Assembly: GCF_008692035.1 (NCBI RefSeq)
Contig: NZ_VTFG01000002.1
Span: forward strand, 1,240,001-1,304,000
Length of the DNA: 64,000 nt
Origin: Pseudomonas marginalis
Lineage (GTDB): Bacteria > Pseudomonadota > Gammaproteobacteria > Pseudomonadales > Pseudomonadaceae
Reading direction: 5' to 3'
Shown: positions 8,358 to 16,245 of the stretch, piece after piece
Position numbering within the stretch: the stretch's first letter is position 1
Layout of the letters: every line of letters begins with the position of its first letter
The notes under the pieces: model-generated
Database searches by the model: none
The model's input: the letters and a program-made list of their open reading frames with translations, nothing else
Told to the model about the DNA's origin: nothing
Made by a program: the position numbers and the translations under genes

Positions 8358-9542
8358 ATGACCCGTTCATTACGCGTCCTCTATATCGGCCTGTTCCTGG
8401 TGCTGCTGCTGGCCCTGGGCGCCTGGTCGCTGCGCAGCTTCCTGGGCTTCAGTACCAACGCCGACGCGACCGTGCTCAACGGTCGCTGGACCAAGGCCGT
8501 CGAGACCCATTACGACGAGGAGTTCCCGATCAAGCGATTGGGCACCAACCTCTGGGCCGCGCTGGACTACAAGCTGTTCAATGAAGGCCGCCCTGGCGTG
8601 GTGCTGGGCCGCGATCACTGGTTGTACAGCGACGAGGAGTTCAACCCCGCCGTCAACGAAGACCAGAACCTTCAAGGCAACTACGCGCTGGTCGAAGGCG
8701 TGCGCCAGAAGCTCAAGGCCCAGGGCATCCAACTGGTGATGGCGATCGTGCCGGCCAAGGTGCGCCTGTACCCGGAGCACCTGGGTGAAGTGAAACCGGC
8801 GAGCATCCACGCCAACCTGTACCAGGACTTCCACGCCCGTGTGGCCGCCGACAAGATCATCGCCCCGGACCTGCTCGGCCCGCTGCAACAGGCCAAGCTG
8901 GGCGGCAAGCAGGTGTTCCTGCGCACCGACACTCACTGGACCCCGGACGGCGCCGAAATCGCTGCCAAGCAATTGGCTAAAACCATCGCCGATAAGACCC
9001 CGCTCCACGGCGAGCCGCAGCGTTTTGTCACCGAGGCCGAGAAGACCGAGCCGCATAAAGGCGACCTGCGTCTGTTCCTGCCCCTGGACCCGCTGTTCGA
9101 AAACCTGATGCCACCGAAAGAGCCGCTGGAAAAACGCGTCACGCATCTGGCCGAAACCAAAGGCGACGACGCGCTGTTCAGCGACAGCGAAACCCCGGTG
9201 GCCCTGGTGGGCACCAGCTACAGCGCCAACCCCAACTGGAACTTCGTCGGCGCCCTCAAGCAAGCCCTGGGCAGCGACGTGGTCAGCTACGCCGAAGACG
9301 GCCATGGCCCGATCCTGCCGATGCTCAGCTACCTGAAAAGTGACGACTTCAAGAACAGCCCGCCACAGGTGCTGATCTGGGAGTTTCCTGAACGCTATCT
9401 GCCCGTGAACAACGAAATCGGTGATGCCGACCCATCGTGGGTTGCGCAACTTAAACAAGCCGGTTCGCGCCAACAAAACATGGCACTGAACACCCCAGCT
9501 AAAAACCCAAAATCCGAGACGCCCGACCGGGCGCAAAACTGA
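8358..9542 (+). CDS. algJ: AlgJ, alginate O-acetyltransferase
   Basis: AlgJ is an SGNH-hydrolase-like acetyltransferase anchored in the inner membrane and facing the periplasm. It has an N-terminal membrane segment (LYIGLFLVLLLALGAW), the motif DTHWTP with D191 and H193, and the nucleophile motif GTSYS with S287, the same catalytic set as AlgX but without AlgX's C-terminal binding module. At 394 residues it is family-sized. A clear GGAG precedes the ATG. The last about 35 residues are Pro/Lys/Asn-rich and look disordered. It sits between algI and algF, which complete the acetylation machinery. Confidence 0.95.
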   Translation: MTRSLRVLYIGLFLVLLLALGAWSLRSFLGFSTNADATVLNGRWTKAVETHYDEEFPIKRLGTNLWAALDYKLFNEGRPGVVLGRDHWLYSDEEFNPAVNEDQNLQGNYALVEGVRQKLKAQGIQLVMAIVPAKVRLYPEHLGEVKPASIHANLYQDFHARVAADKIIAPDLLGPLQQAKLGGKQVFLRTDTHWTPDGAEIAAKQLAKTIADKTPLHGEPQRFVTEAEKTEPHKGDLRLFLPLDPLFENLMPPKEPLEKRVTHLAETKGDDALFSDSETPVALVGTSYSANPNWNFVGALKQALGSDVVSYAEDGHGPILPMLSYLKSDDFKNSPPQVLIWEFPERYLPVNNEIGDADPSWVAQLKQAGSRQQNMALNTPAKNPKSETPDRAQN

Positions 9543-9558
9543 AAGAGAGGTAACTCAC

Positions 9559-10212
9559 ATGACTTTCACTACTACTCCGCGTCGTCTCGCTAAGACTCTG
9601 GCCCTGGCTGCCGGTATGAGCTTGGTATCCCTGTCCGCCTTCGCCGGTGACGCTGCCTTGTACGGCCCAGTTGCACCGAAAGGCTCAAGCTTCGTGCGGA
9701 TCTACAACGCCTCCAACCAGGAAGTCAGCGCCACTGTCGGCAGCACCAACCTCAGCGACGTGGCCCCGCTGGCCAGCAGCGACTTCAGCTTCATGCCCGG
9801 CGGCGACTACAGCGCCAAGGTCGGCAGCCAGACCGTGCCGGTCAAGCTCGCCCCGGACCACTACTACACCCTGGTCAACAACAACAGCGGCCAGCCGCAG
9901 CTGATCGAAGAGCCACCGTTCAAGAACAAGCAGAAATCCCTGGTGCGCGTGCAGAACCTCAGCGACAAGGCCCTGACCCTGAAAACCGCCGACGGCAAGA
10001 CCGACGTGGTCAAGTCGGTGGCCGCCAAAGGCCGTGGCGAACGTGAGATCAACCCGGTGAAGGTGAGCCTGGCGCTGTATGACGGCGACAAGAAAGTTGG
10101 CGACGTCAAGCCAGTGGCCCTGGAGCGTGGTGAGGCAGCGGTGCTGTACGTCACCGGTTCGGGTTCGAGCATTTCGCCAGTCTGGGTAAAACGCCCGGTG
10201 TCGACCCGCTGA
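9559..10212 (+). CDS. algF: AlgF, alginate O-acetylation accessory protein
   Basis: AlgF is a small periplasmic protein needed for alginate acetylation, probably as an adaptor between AlgI/AlgJ and AlgX. The 217-residue product begins with a signal peptide ending near LSAFAGDA. The rest is beta-rich with two similar halves (for example SFVRIYNASNQEVSA and SLVRVQNLSDKALTL), consistent with tandem beta-sandwich domains. GAGAGG lies upstream of the ATG. A 105-base gap with a strong hairpin separates it from algA. No catalytic motif is visible, as expected. Confidence 0.93.
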   Translation: MTFTTTPRRLAKTLALAAGMSLVSLSAFAGDAALYGPVAPKGSSFVRIYNASNQEVSATVGSTNLSDVAPLASSDFSFMPGGDYSAKVGSQTVPVKLAPDHYYTLVNNNSGQPQLIEEPPFKNKQKSLVRVQNLSDKALTLKTADGKTDVVKSVAAKGRGEREINPVKVSLALYDGDKKVGDVKPVALERGEAAVLYVTGSGSSISPVWVKRPVSTR

Positions 10213-10221
10213 ATGAATTTT

Positions 10222-10245
10222 CCGGGTCGGCTGCGGCCGGCCCGG
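10222..10245 (+). other. Stem-loop between algF and algA
   Basis: CCGGGTCGGC at 10222-10231 pairs with GCCGGCCCGG at 10236-10245 around a TGCG loop, with a single G-U pair in RNA. It is a stable ten-pair hairpin ten bases after the algF stop. It lacks a T run, so it is more likely an mRNA-stabilising or processing element than a terminator. algA keeps its own strong ribosome site, AAGGAG at 10307-10312. Confidence 0.55.
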
Positions 10246-10317
10246 ACACGAGACAAAAACAAGAGTGAAACGACAAACCTTCGTAGCTCTGACCCAAATT
10301 GATTCAAGGAGAAACAC

Positions 10318-11769
10318 ATGATCCCAGTAATCCTTTCCGGTGGTAGCGGCTCACGTCTTTGGCCGCTTTCCCGCAAACAGTTCCCCAAACAATTCCTGGC
10401 CCTGACCGGCGAGCACACGCTGTTCCAGCAAACCCTGGAACGCCTGGTGTTCGAAGGCATGGACTCCCCGATCGTGGTCTGCAACAAGGACCATCGCTTC
10501 ATCGTCAACGAGCAACTGGCCAACCGTAAGCTGGAATGCCAGCGCATCCTGATGGAACCCTTCGGCCGCAACACCGCGCCGGCCGTGGCCCTCACCGCGA
10601 TGATGCTGGTCAACGAAGGCCGTGACGAACTGATGCTGGTGCTGCCGGCCGACCACGTGATCGACGACCAGAAAGCCCTGCAACGCGCCCTGGCCCTGGC
10701 CACCGTGGCCGCCGAGCGTGGCGAGATGGTGCTGTTCGGCGTGCCGGCGACCCGTCCGGAAACCGGCTACGGCTACATCAAGTCCACCAACGATTCGCTG
10801 CTGCCCGAAGGCGTGAGCCGCGTACAGCAGTTCGTGGAAAAACCCGATGAAAAACGCGCCGTCGAATTCGTCAAAAGCGGCGGTTACTTCTGGAACAGCG
10901 GCATGTTCCTGTTCCGCGCCAGCCGCTTCCTGGAAGAGCTGAAAAAGCACGATCCGGACATCTACGACACCTGCGTGCTGACCCTGGAGCGCAGCCAGCA
11001 AGACGCCGATACCGTGACCTTCGACGAAGCCACTTTCGCCTGCTGCCCGGACAACTCCATCGACTACGCCGTGATGGAAAAAACCCAGCGCGCCTGCGTG
11101 GTGCCGTTGAGCGCCGGCTGGAGCGACGTGGGTTGCTGGGCTTCGCTGTGGGCGGTCAACGATAAAGACGCCAACGGCAACGTCACCAAGGGCGACGTGG
11201 TGATCCAGGACAGCAAGAACTGCATGATCCACGGCAACGGCAAGCTGGTGTCGGTAATCGGCCTGGAAAACATCGTGGTGGTGGAAACCAAGGACGCGAT
11301 GATGATTGCCCACAAGGACAAGGTCCAGGGCGTCAAGCAGATGGTCAACACCCTCAACGAACAGGGCCGCAGCGAAACCCAGAACCACTGCGAAGTCTAT
11401 CGTCCGTGGGGCTCCTACGACTCGGTGGACATGGGCGGCCGCTTCCAGGTCAAGCACATCTCGGTCAAGCCGGGCGCGTGCCTGTCGTTGCAGATGCACC
11501 ACCACCGCGCCGAACACTGGATCGTGGTCAGCGGCACCGCCGAAGTCACCTGTGACGAGAACGTGTTCCTGCTCTGCGAGAACCAGTCCACCTACATCCC
11601 GATCGCCTCGGTGCACCGCCTGCGCAACCCGGGCAAGATCCCGTTGGAGATCATCGAAGTGCAATCGGGCAGCTACCTGGGCGAAGACGATATCGAGCGC
11701 TTCGAAGATATCTACGGGCGCTCGACGCCGGTTGAACGTGGCGTGTCGGTGAAAACTATCGCGCAGTAA
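10318..11769 (+). CDS. algA: AlgA, mannose-6-phosphate isomerase / GDP-mannose pyrophosphorylase
   Basis: AlgA is the bifunctional type II PMI-GMP that makes mannose-6-phosphate from fructose-6-phosphate and GDP-mannose from mannose-1-phosphate. AlgD later oxidises the product to GDP-mannuronate. The N-terminal nucleotidyltransferase motif GGSGSRLWPLSRKQFPKQF is at residues 6-24, FVEKPDEKRA lies mid-protein, and the C-terminal cupin isomerase motif QMHHHRAEHWIVVSGTAE binds the metal. The length, 483 residues, is typical. AAGGAG sits about seven bases before the ATG. It is the last gene of the operon and is followed by a strong terminator. Confidence 0.97.
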   Translation: MIPVILSGGSGSRLWPLSRKQFPKQFLALTGEHTLFQQTLERLVFEGMDSPIVVCNKDHRFIVNEQLANRKLECQRILMEPFGRNTAPAVALTAMMLVNEGRDELMLVLPADHVIDDQKALQRALALATVAAERGEMVLFGVPATRPETGYGYIKSTNDSLLPEGVSRVQQFVEKPDEKRAVEFVKSGGYFWNSGMFLFRASRFLEELKKHDPDIYDTCVLTLERSQQDADTVTFDEATFACCPDNSIDYAVMEKTQRACVVPLSAGWSDVGCWASLWAVNDKDANGNVTKGDVVIQDSKNCMIHGNGKLVSVIGLENIVVVETKDAMMIAHKDKVQGVKQMVNTLNEQGRSETQNHCEVYRPWGSYDSVDMGGRFQVKHISVKPGACLSLQMHHHRAEHWIVVSGTAEVTCDENVFLLCENQSTYIPIASVHRLRNPGKIPLEIIEVQSGSYLGEDDIERFEDIYGRSTPVERGVSVKTIAQ

Positions 11770-11784
11770 AACAGTCGTACAAGA

Positions 11785-11845
11785 AGCCCTCGCCCAGCCC
11801 ATTGCGTCCCCTATCCGCAGTGGGTTGGGTGGGGGCTTTTTGTTT
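11785..11845 (+). terminator. Intrinsic terminator of the alginate operon
   Basis: A long, nearly perfect stem (AGCCCTCGCCCAGCCCATTG paired with the segment ending TGGGTTGGGTGGGGGCT) closes on a short C-rich loop and runs into TTTTTGTTT. It starts 16 bases after the algA stop, as expected for the end of the 12-gene alginate operon. Confidence 0.9.
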
Positions 11846-11866
11846 GGGATTTACGCTGGCTGGGCG

Positions 11867-11949
11867 GGCCTCATCGGGGGCAAGCCCCCTCCCACCTTTG
11901 ATCTGCGAATACATTCAAATGTGGGAGGGGGCTTGCCCCCGATGAGGCC
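11867..11949. repeat. REPIN downstream of algA
   Basis: Two perfect 29-base inverted arms (11867-11895 and 11921-11949) flank a 25-base spacer. They share the 23-base core of the algL-algI REPIN, but here the CCCAC/GTGGG heads face inward and the outer flanks are GGCCTCAT/ATGAGGCC. It lies in the non-coding space after the terminator, the usual kind of site for such elements. Confidence 0.93.
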
Positions 11950-12032
11950 GGCACACCCACCACAGCACTCAAGGTAGCCAATCCCACCTACGCTTAAGTT
12001 AGGATGCTCGTTCCCTACTCGAGGTGGTCTCC

Positions 12033-12497
12033 ATGTTCTTCGGCGTTCTACTGATCATCACCTGGCTGATCCTCCTGCTGCGCTACCCGGCCAAGGCATT
12101 GCCGGTGTCGTTGGCCGCTGCCGTCGGCCTGGGTCTTGTCGCGGTGTGGGTGGTGTGGCTGGACAACCGCGAAGCCTCGCAACTGGCGCGCCTTGAACTG
12201 CGCATCACCTACGCCCCGCAGGAATGCCCGGCTGACCGCCCGCTCAAGCTGACCCTGAACAACGGCAACGACGTCCCCCTCACCGAACTGCGCTGGCGCG
12301 TCGCCGCCTATGCGCCGGGCGATACGGTCAACCTGGCCGACAACGTCTACGCCGCCCCGCGCTATCGTGGGCCCGGCGAGTTGCAGGCCGGCGCCACTTG
12401 GGACGACTGCCTGCCCACCCCGCCCCTGCGCCCCGGCTACCGCGCGCAAACCCTGGAATTTCGCGCCGAGCATCTGCAAGGCAGCTTCTCGGACTGA
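12033..12497 (+). CDS. Small membrane-anchored hypothetical protein
   Basis: The 154-residue product has two hydrophobic N-terminal helices (FFGVLLIITWLILLL and LPVSLAAAVGLGLVAVWVVW), then a soluble C-terminal domain of about 105 residues. That domain has two cysteines (QECPAD and WDDCLP) and beta-rich stretches such as LKLTLNNGNDVPLTELRW, resembling an immunoglobulin-like fold. ATG 12033 is chosen with GAGGTGG about six bases upstream. The two cysteines could form a disulfide if the domain is periplasmic. It sits 14 bases before the SDR gene and may be co-transcribed with it. I do not recognise a function; similar proteins are sometimes labelled multidrug transporters, which the sequence does not support. 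Confidence 0.75.
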   Translation: MFFGVLLIITWLILLLRYPAKALPVSLAAAVGLGLVAVWVVWLDNREASQLARLELRITYAPQECPADRPLKLTLNNGNDVPLTELRWRVAAYAPGDTVNLADNVYAAPRYRGPGELQAGATWDDCLPTPPLRPGYRAQTLEFRAEHLQGSFSD

Positions 12498-12511
12498 CAA
12501 AGGACTGATCC

Positions 12512-13324
12512 ATGCCCAACGTACTCATCACCGGTTGCTCCAGCGGTATTGGCCGCGCCCTGGCCGAGGCCTTCAAATCCGCCGGTTTCGACGTGTGGGC
12601 CAGCGCCCGCCGCCCGCAAGACGTCACCGCCCTCGCCGCTGCGGGTTTCAATGCCGTCGAACTCGACGTCAACGACAGTGCCGCTTTACAGCGCCTGGCC
12701 GAACAACTGGGAGAGCTGGATGTACTGATCAACAACGCCGGCTACGGCGCCATGGGCCCGCTGCTCGATGGCGGCACCGAGGCGATGCAGCGCCAGTTCG
12801 AGACCAACGTATTTTCCATCGTCGGCGTGACCCAGGCGCTGTTCCCGGCCCTGCGCAAGCGCAAAGGGCTGGTGGTGAATATCGGCAGCGTTTCCGGCGT
12901 GCTGGTCACGCCGTTTGCCGGCGCCTACTGCGCGTCCAAGGCGGCGGTGCATGCATTGAGTGATGCACTGCGCATGGAGCTGGCACCATTTGGGGTGAGG
13001 GTGATGGAAGTCCAGCCCGGCGCCATCAATACGAGTTTTGCCAAAAACGCCGGCGCCCAGGCCGAGCTGTTAATCAACGAAAAATCGCCGTGGTGGCCGT
13101 TGCGCGAGGGCATTCGCGCACGCAGCCAGGCCTCTCAGGACAAGCCCACCCCGGCCGGCGTGTTTGCAGCGGATGTGCTCAAGGCGGTGCAACAACCACA
13201 GCCGCCGCGCCTGTTGCGCTCGGGCAATGGCAGCCGGGCGTTGCCGTTGATGGCCGCGTTGTTGCCCAAGGGATTATTGGAAGCCGTGTTGAAAAAACGC
13301 TTTGGTTTGAATGGGAGTTTGTAA
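12512..13324 (+). CDS. SDR-family NAD(P)-dependent oxidoreductase
   Basis: This is a classical short-chain dehydrogenase/reductase of 270 residues. The nucleotide-binding motif TGCSSGIG is at residues 7-14, the structural NNAG motif lies mid-domain, and the catalytic tetrad includes the S of GSVSG and the YCASK motif (Tyr and Lys). The Arg of the early ASARRP stretch suggests a preference for NADP. AAAGGA precedes the ATG. The next gene starts at the base after the stop codon. The substrate cannot be read from the sequence; the C-terminal extension (LLPKGLLEAVLKKRFGL) resembles SDRs acting on lipids or steroids, but that is only a guess. Confidence 0.93.
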   Translation: MPNVLITGCSSGIGRALAEAFKSAGFDVWASARRPQDVTALAAAGFNAVELDVNDSAALQRLAEQLGELDVLINNAGYGAMGPLLDGGTEAMQRQFETNVFSIVGVTQALFPALRKRKGLVVNIGSVSGVLVTPFAGAYCASKAAVHALSDALRMELAPFGVRVMEVQPGAINTSFAKNAGAQAELLINEKSPWWPLREGIRARSQASQDKPTPAGVFAADVLKAVQQPQPPRLLRSGNGSRALPLMAALLPKGLLEAVLKKRFGLNGSL

Positions 13325-13738
13325 ATGATCGACTACAGCGATTTTTTTGAAGAAGTGATCCAGACCCACGTCGAGATCGAGCAATGGTTTGCCGGGGTTG
13401 CGCCGGAAGGCACCCTGCAAAGCCTGCTTGCGCGCTTCTCCCCCGAGTTCAGCATGATCGCCCCCGCCACCGGCACACGCGTCAATGCAGCCGGGGTCAA
13501 AGCGCTGTTCACTCGCCTGGGTGGTATGCGCCCGGGGTTGAAGATCACCTTGAGTGAAATGGCTGGGATTGACCGGCATGCGCGCGGCGCAACGGTGACT
13601 TATCGCGAGCATCAGATCGATGCCAGCGGCACGCAGACAGATCGCCGCGCCACGGTGGTGTTTGAAAAGCAGGCCAGCGGTGCGTTGCTGTGGCGTCATC
13701 TGCATGAGACTTTTGTGCCTCAGGCGCGCAGCCAATAA
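13325..13738 (+). CDS. SnoaL/DUF4440-like protein
   Basis: The 137-residue product has the pattern of the NTF2-like/SnoaL superfamily: an amphipathic N-terminal helix (FFEEVIQTHVEIEQWFAG), a short segment PEFSMIAPATG, and a closing beta sheet ending in LLWRHLHETFVP. It begins immediately after the SDR stop codon (TAAATG), so the two are almost certainly co-translated. Such small cone-shaped proteins act as enzymes or ligand binders, and partnership with an oxidoreductase is common. I cannot assign a reaction. Conserved His and Trp near the C-terminus could line a pocket. Confidence 0.75.
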   Translation: MIDYSDFFEEVIQTHVEIEQWFAGVAPEGTLQSLLARFSPEFSMIAPATGTRVNAAGVKALFTRLGGMRPGLKITLSEMAGIDRHARGATVTYREHQIDASGTQTDRRATVVFEKQASGALLWRHLHETFVPQARSQ

Positions 13739-13752
13739 TGGCCAACTAGCAC

Positions 13753-13768
13753 CTGTCAGATTTGACAG
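13753..13768. promoter_or_regulatory. Inverted repeat CTGTCA-N4-TGACAG
   Basis: A perfect 6+6 inverted repeat, CTGTCA GATT TGACAG, lies 15 bases after the SnoaL-like gene and about 107 bases before the delta-60 gene. The right half contains TTGACA, a possible -35 hexamer, but no good -10 is found at the right distance. It could be an operator for the downstream gene or a short stem. The call is tentative. Confidence 0.4.
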
Positions 13769-13874
13769 TAGACGCGGTATCACACCAAGACCAGACTGAA
13801 AACGTCGCCGGGTTTGAGCACACGTTGTATCCAGGGGGCAGACTTTCCTCTCCAACCAAAGAAGGGATGCGTTG

Positions 13875-15227
13875 ATGCGTAAGTCAAAAAAACCCTCAAA
13901 GACGCAACCCGGCACGCTGGATCCCGACTTCGGTATTGGAGGGGTGCAAGCCCTGGAAAAAATTCTCGAAGATCATGGTGATCTGAACGTTCGCTTTCGC
14001 TTCGGAGGACTTGCAACCGCGAAGGATGGCAAGCTTTTGTTCAGCGCCAGCGTGTATAGAAACCACGACGACCAGTACCTATACGGCTTGGGCCGCCTGA
14101 ACGCCGACGGCAGCCTGGATAAATCGTTTGGAACGAACGGGCTGGTCATCGGTGATTTTTTACCCTCGCTGCCGGCCGGTGGTTCAAGGCTGGCCGTACA
14201 ATCGGCCGGCAACATCCTGATGCTGGGCTGGACATGGCGCAGTGCATCCAATGGCTGGGCGGACCTGGTGATTGCACGTTTCAACAGCGAAGGTGAGCCC
14301 GACACGAATTTTGCCGAGCAAGGGCGGTGCATTCTGCCCACCAAGGACTACGAAGAACTCATAGGAGAATCAGCGACAGTACACGTCCAGAGTGACGGAC
14401 GTATTTTAGTGAGCGCCAACTATGTAGCCCACGACAATCAGGACCAGACAGTGGGTGTGCTGTTTCGCCTGCAGCCCAATGGTGCACTGGACGAAAGCTT
14501 CAACAAAACTGGCAGGCTGGAGTTCAAACTTGCCGGCTCCAATGTGGCCACGGCGGTCAACGCGTGTATCAGCCAGGGCAGTGATCACAAAATAGTGTTT
14601 GTTGGACATGCCCGGTTTATCCCCACCCTCAAGACCGCCCTGTTTGCCCGCCTCAACCCTGACGGCAGCCCGGACGCCGGCTTTGGCAGTCCCAAGACGC
14701 CGGGGTTTCATCCCATGGACAGTATCAAGGATCACACCACCTTCAACGCTCTGACCGAGCGCGCGGACAACAGTCTTGTTGGCGCCGGCCAAATTGGGCA
14801 GGGCGGCGCCGAAAGCACAAAAGGTCTCATGCAGGCGATTACCCCAAACGGCGCCGTGCACCAACTGTTCAACAACGGTAAACCCCTGGTCAGCCAATTC
14901 GACAGCAACCACGACAATGGCTGGCAATGCATCATGCAAACCAGCACAGGCAACCTGGTGACGGCGTCAACCGGCAACTGGATCTACATCGCTCAATTCA
15001 AAACCCACGGCGTGCTGGATCTGGCCTTCAACAACCAGGGTTACAACGACATGCAGTCCGAACCCAGATCCCCCCCTGTGCTGCTGACCGAACGGGGTGA
15101 CCAGCGAATCATTGCCGGTGCGAACGTCTCGGGTATCGATGATAAGGGTGTAGGCCAGCTAAGGTGCTTATTCGGCCAGGGGCACGCTATCGACAATCAC
15201 CGTGCAGGTAATCCCCGCCGCCAATAA
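13875..15227 (+). CDS. Delta-60 repeat protein (predicted beta-propeller)
   Basis: The 450-residue product carries at least six copies of a short motif, G-x-L/P-D-x-x-F-x-x-x-G: GTLDPDFGIGG (about residue 13), GSLDKSFGTNG (80), GEPDTNFAEQG (139), GALDESFNKTG (203), GSPDAGFGSPK (263) and GVLDLAFNNQG (379). Copies are about 60 residues apart except for a gap of about 115 between the last two. This is the delta-60 / beta-propeller 5 repeat. There is no signal peptide, and the N-terminus is basic (MRKSKKPSKTQ). ATG 13875 has AAGAAGGGA upstream. The C-terminal 20 codons overlap the convergent adaptor gene by 60 bases. Function is unknown; other propellers of this kind are often surface or secreted, but no export signal is visible here. 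Confidence 0.82.
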   Translation: MRKSKKPSKTQPGTLDPDFGIGGVQALEKILEDHGDLNVRFRFGGLATAKDGKLLFSASVYRNHDDQYLYGLGRLNADGSLDKSFGTNGLVIGDFLPSLPAGGSRLAVQSAGNILMLGWTWRSASNGWADLVIARFNSEGEPDTNFAEQGRCILPTKDYEELIGESATVHVQSDGRILVSANYVAHDNQDQTVGVLFRLQPNGALDESFNKTGRLEFKLAGSNVATAVNACISQGSDHKIVFVGHARFIPTLKTALFARLNPDGSPDAGFGSPKTPGFHPMDSIKDHTTFNALTERADNSLVGAGQIGQGGAESTKGLMQAITPNGAVHQLFNNGKPLVSQFDSNHDNGWQCIMQTSTGNLVTASTGNWIYIAQFKTHGVLDLAFNNQGYNDMQSEPRSPPVLLTERGDQRIIAGANVSGIDDKGVGQLRCLFGQGHAIDNHRAGNPRRQ

Positions 15228-16034
15228 CACCCCCTGCGGCACTTCATCAATATGAATCCGCACCGGCACCCGCTGGGCCAGGCGCACCCAGTTGAAGGTC
15301 GGATTCACATCGGCGATCAGCTCGCGACTCTCCGGGTTGTCGCGGTCGTAGATGCCGCGCGAGATGCTTTCTACGTGCCCCTTCAATGTCTCGCCGCTCA
15401 TCAGTTGCATGTCAGCTTTGTCACCGACTTTCACATGGGGCAGTTTGGTTTCTTCGAAGAAGCCATAGACCCAGAACGAGTTCATATCCACCACGGCCAT
15501 CTTGGCTTCGCCGATGCGTGCGTAGTCGCCGCGATGCACGTTGAGGTTGGTGACGTAGCCGTCCACTGCCGCCACGACCTGGGTGCGTTTCAAGTTGAGT
15601 TCGGCCGCTTCGAGTTGTGCCAGTGCGTGCTGGTAATCCGCCAGGGCCGAGTCGGCGATGTTGCTGGCGTCGTCGCGGTTTTCCCTGGAGATCACCAGGG
15701 CGTCGAGGTCGGCGCGGCGGTGGGCGTTGACCTTGCGCATTTCCCAGGTGGCTTTGCGCGAGGCGACCAGGGATTGCGCCTGTTTGACGGCGATGCGGTA
15801 GTGCTCGGGGTCGATCTGCATCAGCAGGTCGCCCTTTTTCACCAACTGGTTATCGCGCACGGGCACGTCGACCACTTCACCGGTGACGTCGGCGGCCACG
15901 TTGATGATGTCGGCGCGCACGCGGCCGTCGCGGGTCCACGGCGTTTGCATGTAGTGCACCCACAACGTGCGGCCAATCCAGATCGCCAAGGCCAGTACCA
16001 GCAAGGTCGCGAGCAGGCTGAAAAACTTTTTCAT
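15168..16034 (-). CDS. HlyD/EmrA-type periplasmic adaptor (AaeA-like)
   Basis: This is the membrane-fusion protein of a tripartite exporter. The 288 residues include an N-terminal membrane helix (FFSLLATLLVLALAIWIG), the typical first beta motif TRDGRVRADIINVAADVTGE, the lipoyl half-motif VKKGDLLMQIDPEHY, a coiled-coil hairpin of about residues 75-135 and the second lipoyl half AAVDGYVTNLNVHRGD. The size and the neighbours, DUF1656 then FUSC upstream, match the AaeXAB type of aromatic-acid efflux pump. It is the last gene of the minus-strand operon, ten bases after DUF1656. Its stop lies inside the end of the convergent delta-60 gene. Confidence 0.92.
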   Translation of the reverse strand: MKKFFSLLATLLVLALAIWIGRTLWVHYMQTPWTRDGRVRADIINVAADVTGEVVDVPVRDNQLVKKGDLLMQIDPEHYRIAVKQAQSLVASRKATWEMRKVNAHRRADLDALVISRENRDDASNIADSALADYQHALAQLEAAELNLKRTQVVAAVDGYVTNLNVHRGDYARIGEAKMAVVDMNSFWVYGFFEETKLPHVKVGDKADMQLMSGETLKGHVESISRGIYDRDNPESRELIADVNPTFNWVRLAQRVPVRIHIDEVPQGVLLAAGITCTVIVDSVPLAE

Positions 16035-16044
16035 CGGGGCATTC

Positions 16045-16245
16045 TCAACGGTAGACGGTCAGCGCCAGGGCGCCGAACAGGCAAACGAACAGGCTCAGGC
16101 GCAGCAGCGCCGGGTGCCAGAAAAACCGGTACAGGTCGAAGCCGGCCAGGAAGCGGTCCAGGGCCCAGGCCAACGCGGCCGCGATCAGGAACATCAGGGT
16201 CATGGTCGGCATATAGATGCCGTGGAATGCGATTTCACGAGGCAT
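16045..16245 (-). CDS. DUF1656 small membrane protein (AaeX-like)
   Basis: A 66-residue protein with two membrane helices (MPTMTLMFLIAAALAWALD and LRLSLFVCLFGALALTVY) and the DUF1656 start MPREIAFHGIYMP. Members are nearly always encoded between a FUSC permease and an HlyD adaptor, as here. The start overlaps the end of the FUSC gene by 11 bases, so translation is probably coupled. Its role is unknown; a small accessory subunit of the pump is the usual assumption. Confidence 0.9.
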   Translation of the reverse strand: MPREIAFHGIYMPTMTLMFLIAAALAWALDRFLAGFDLYRFFWHPALLRLSLFVCLFGALALTVYR

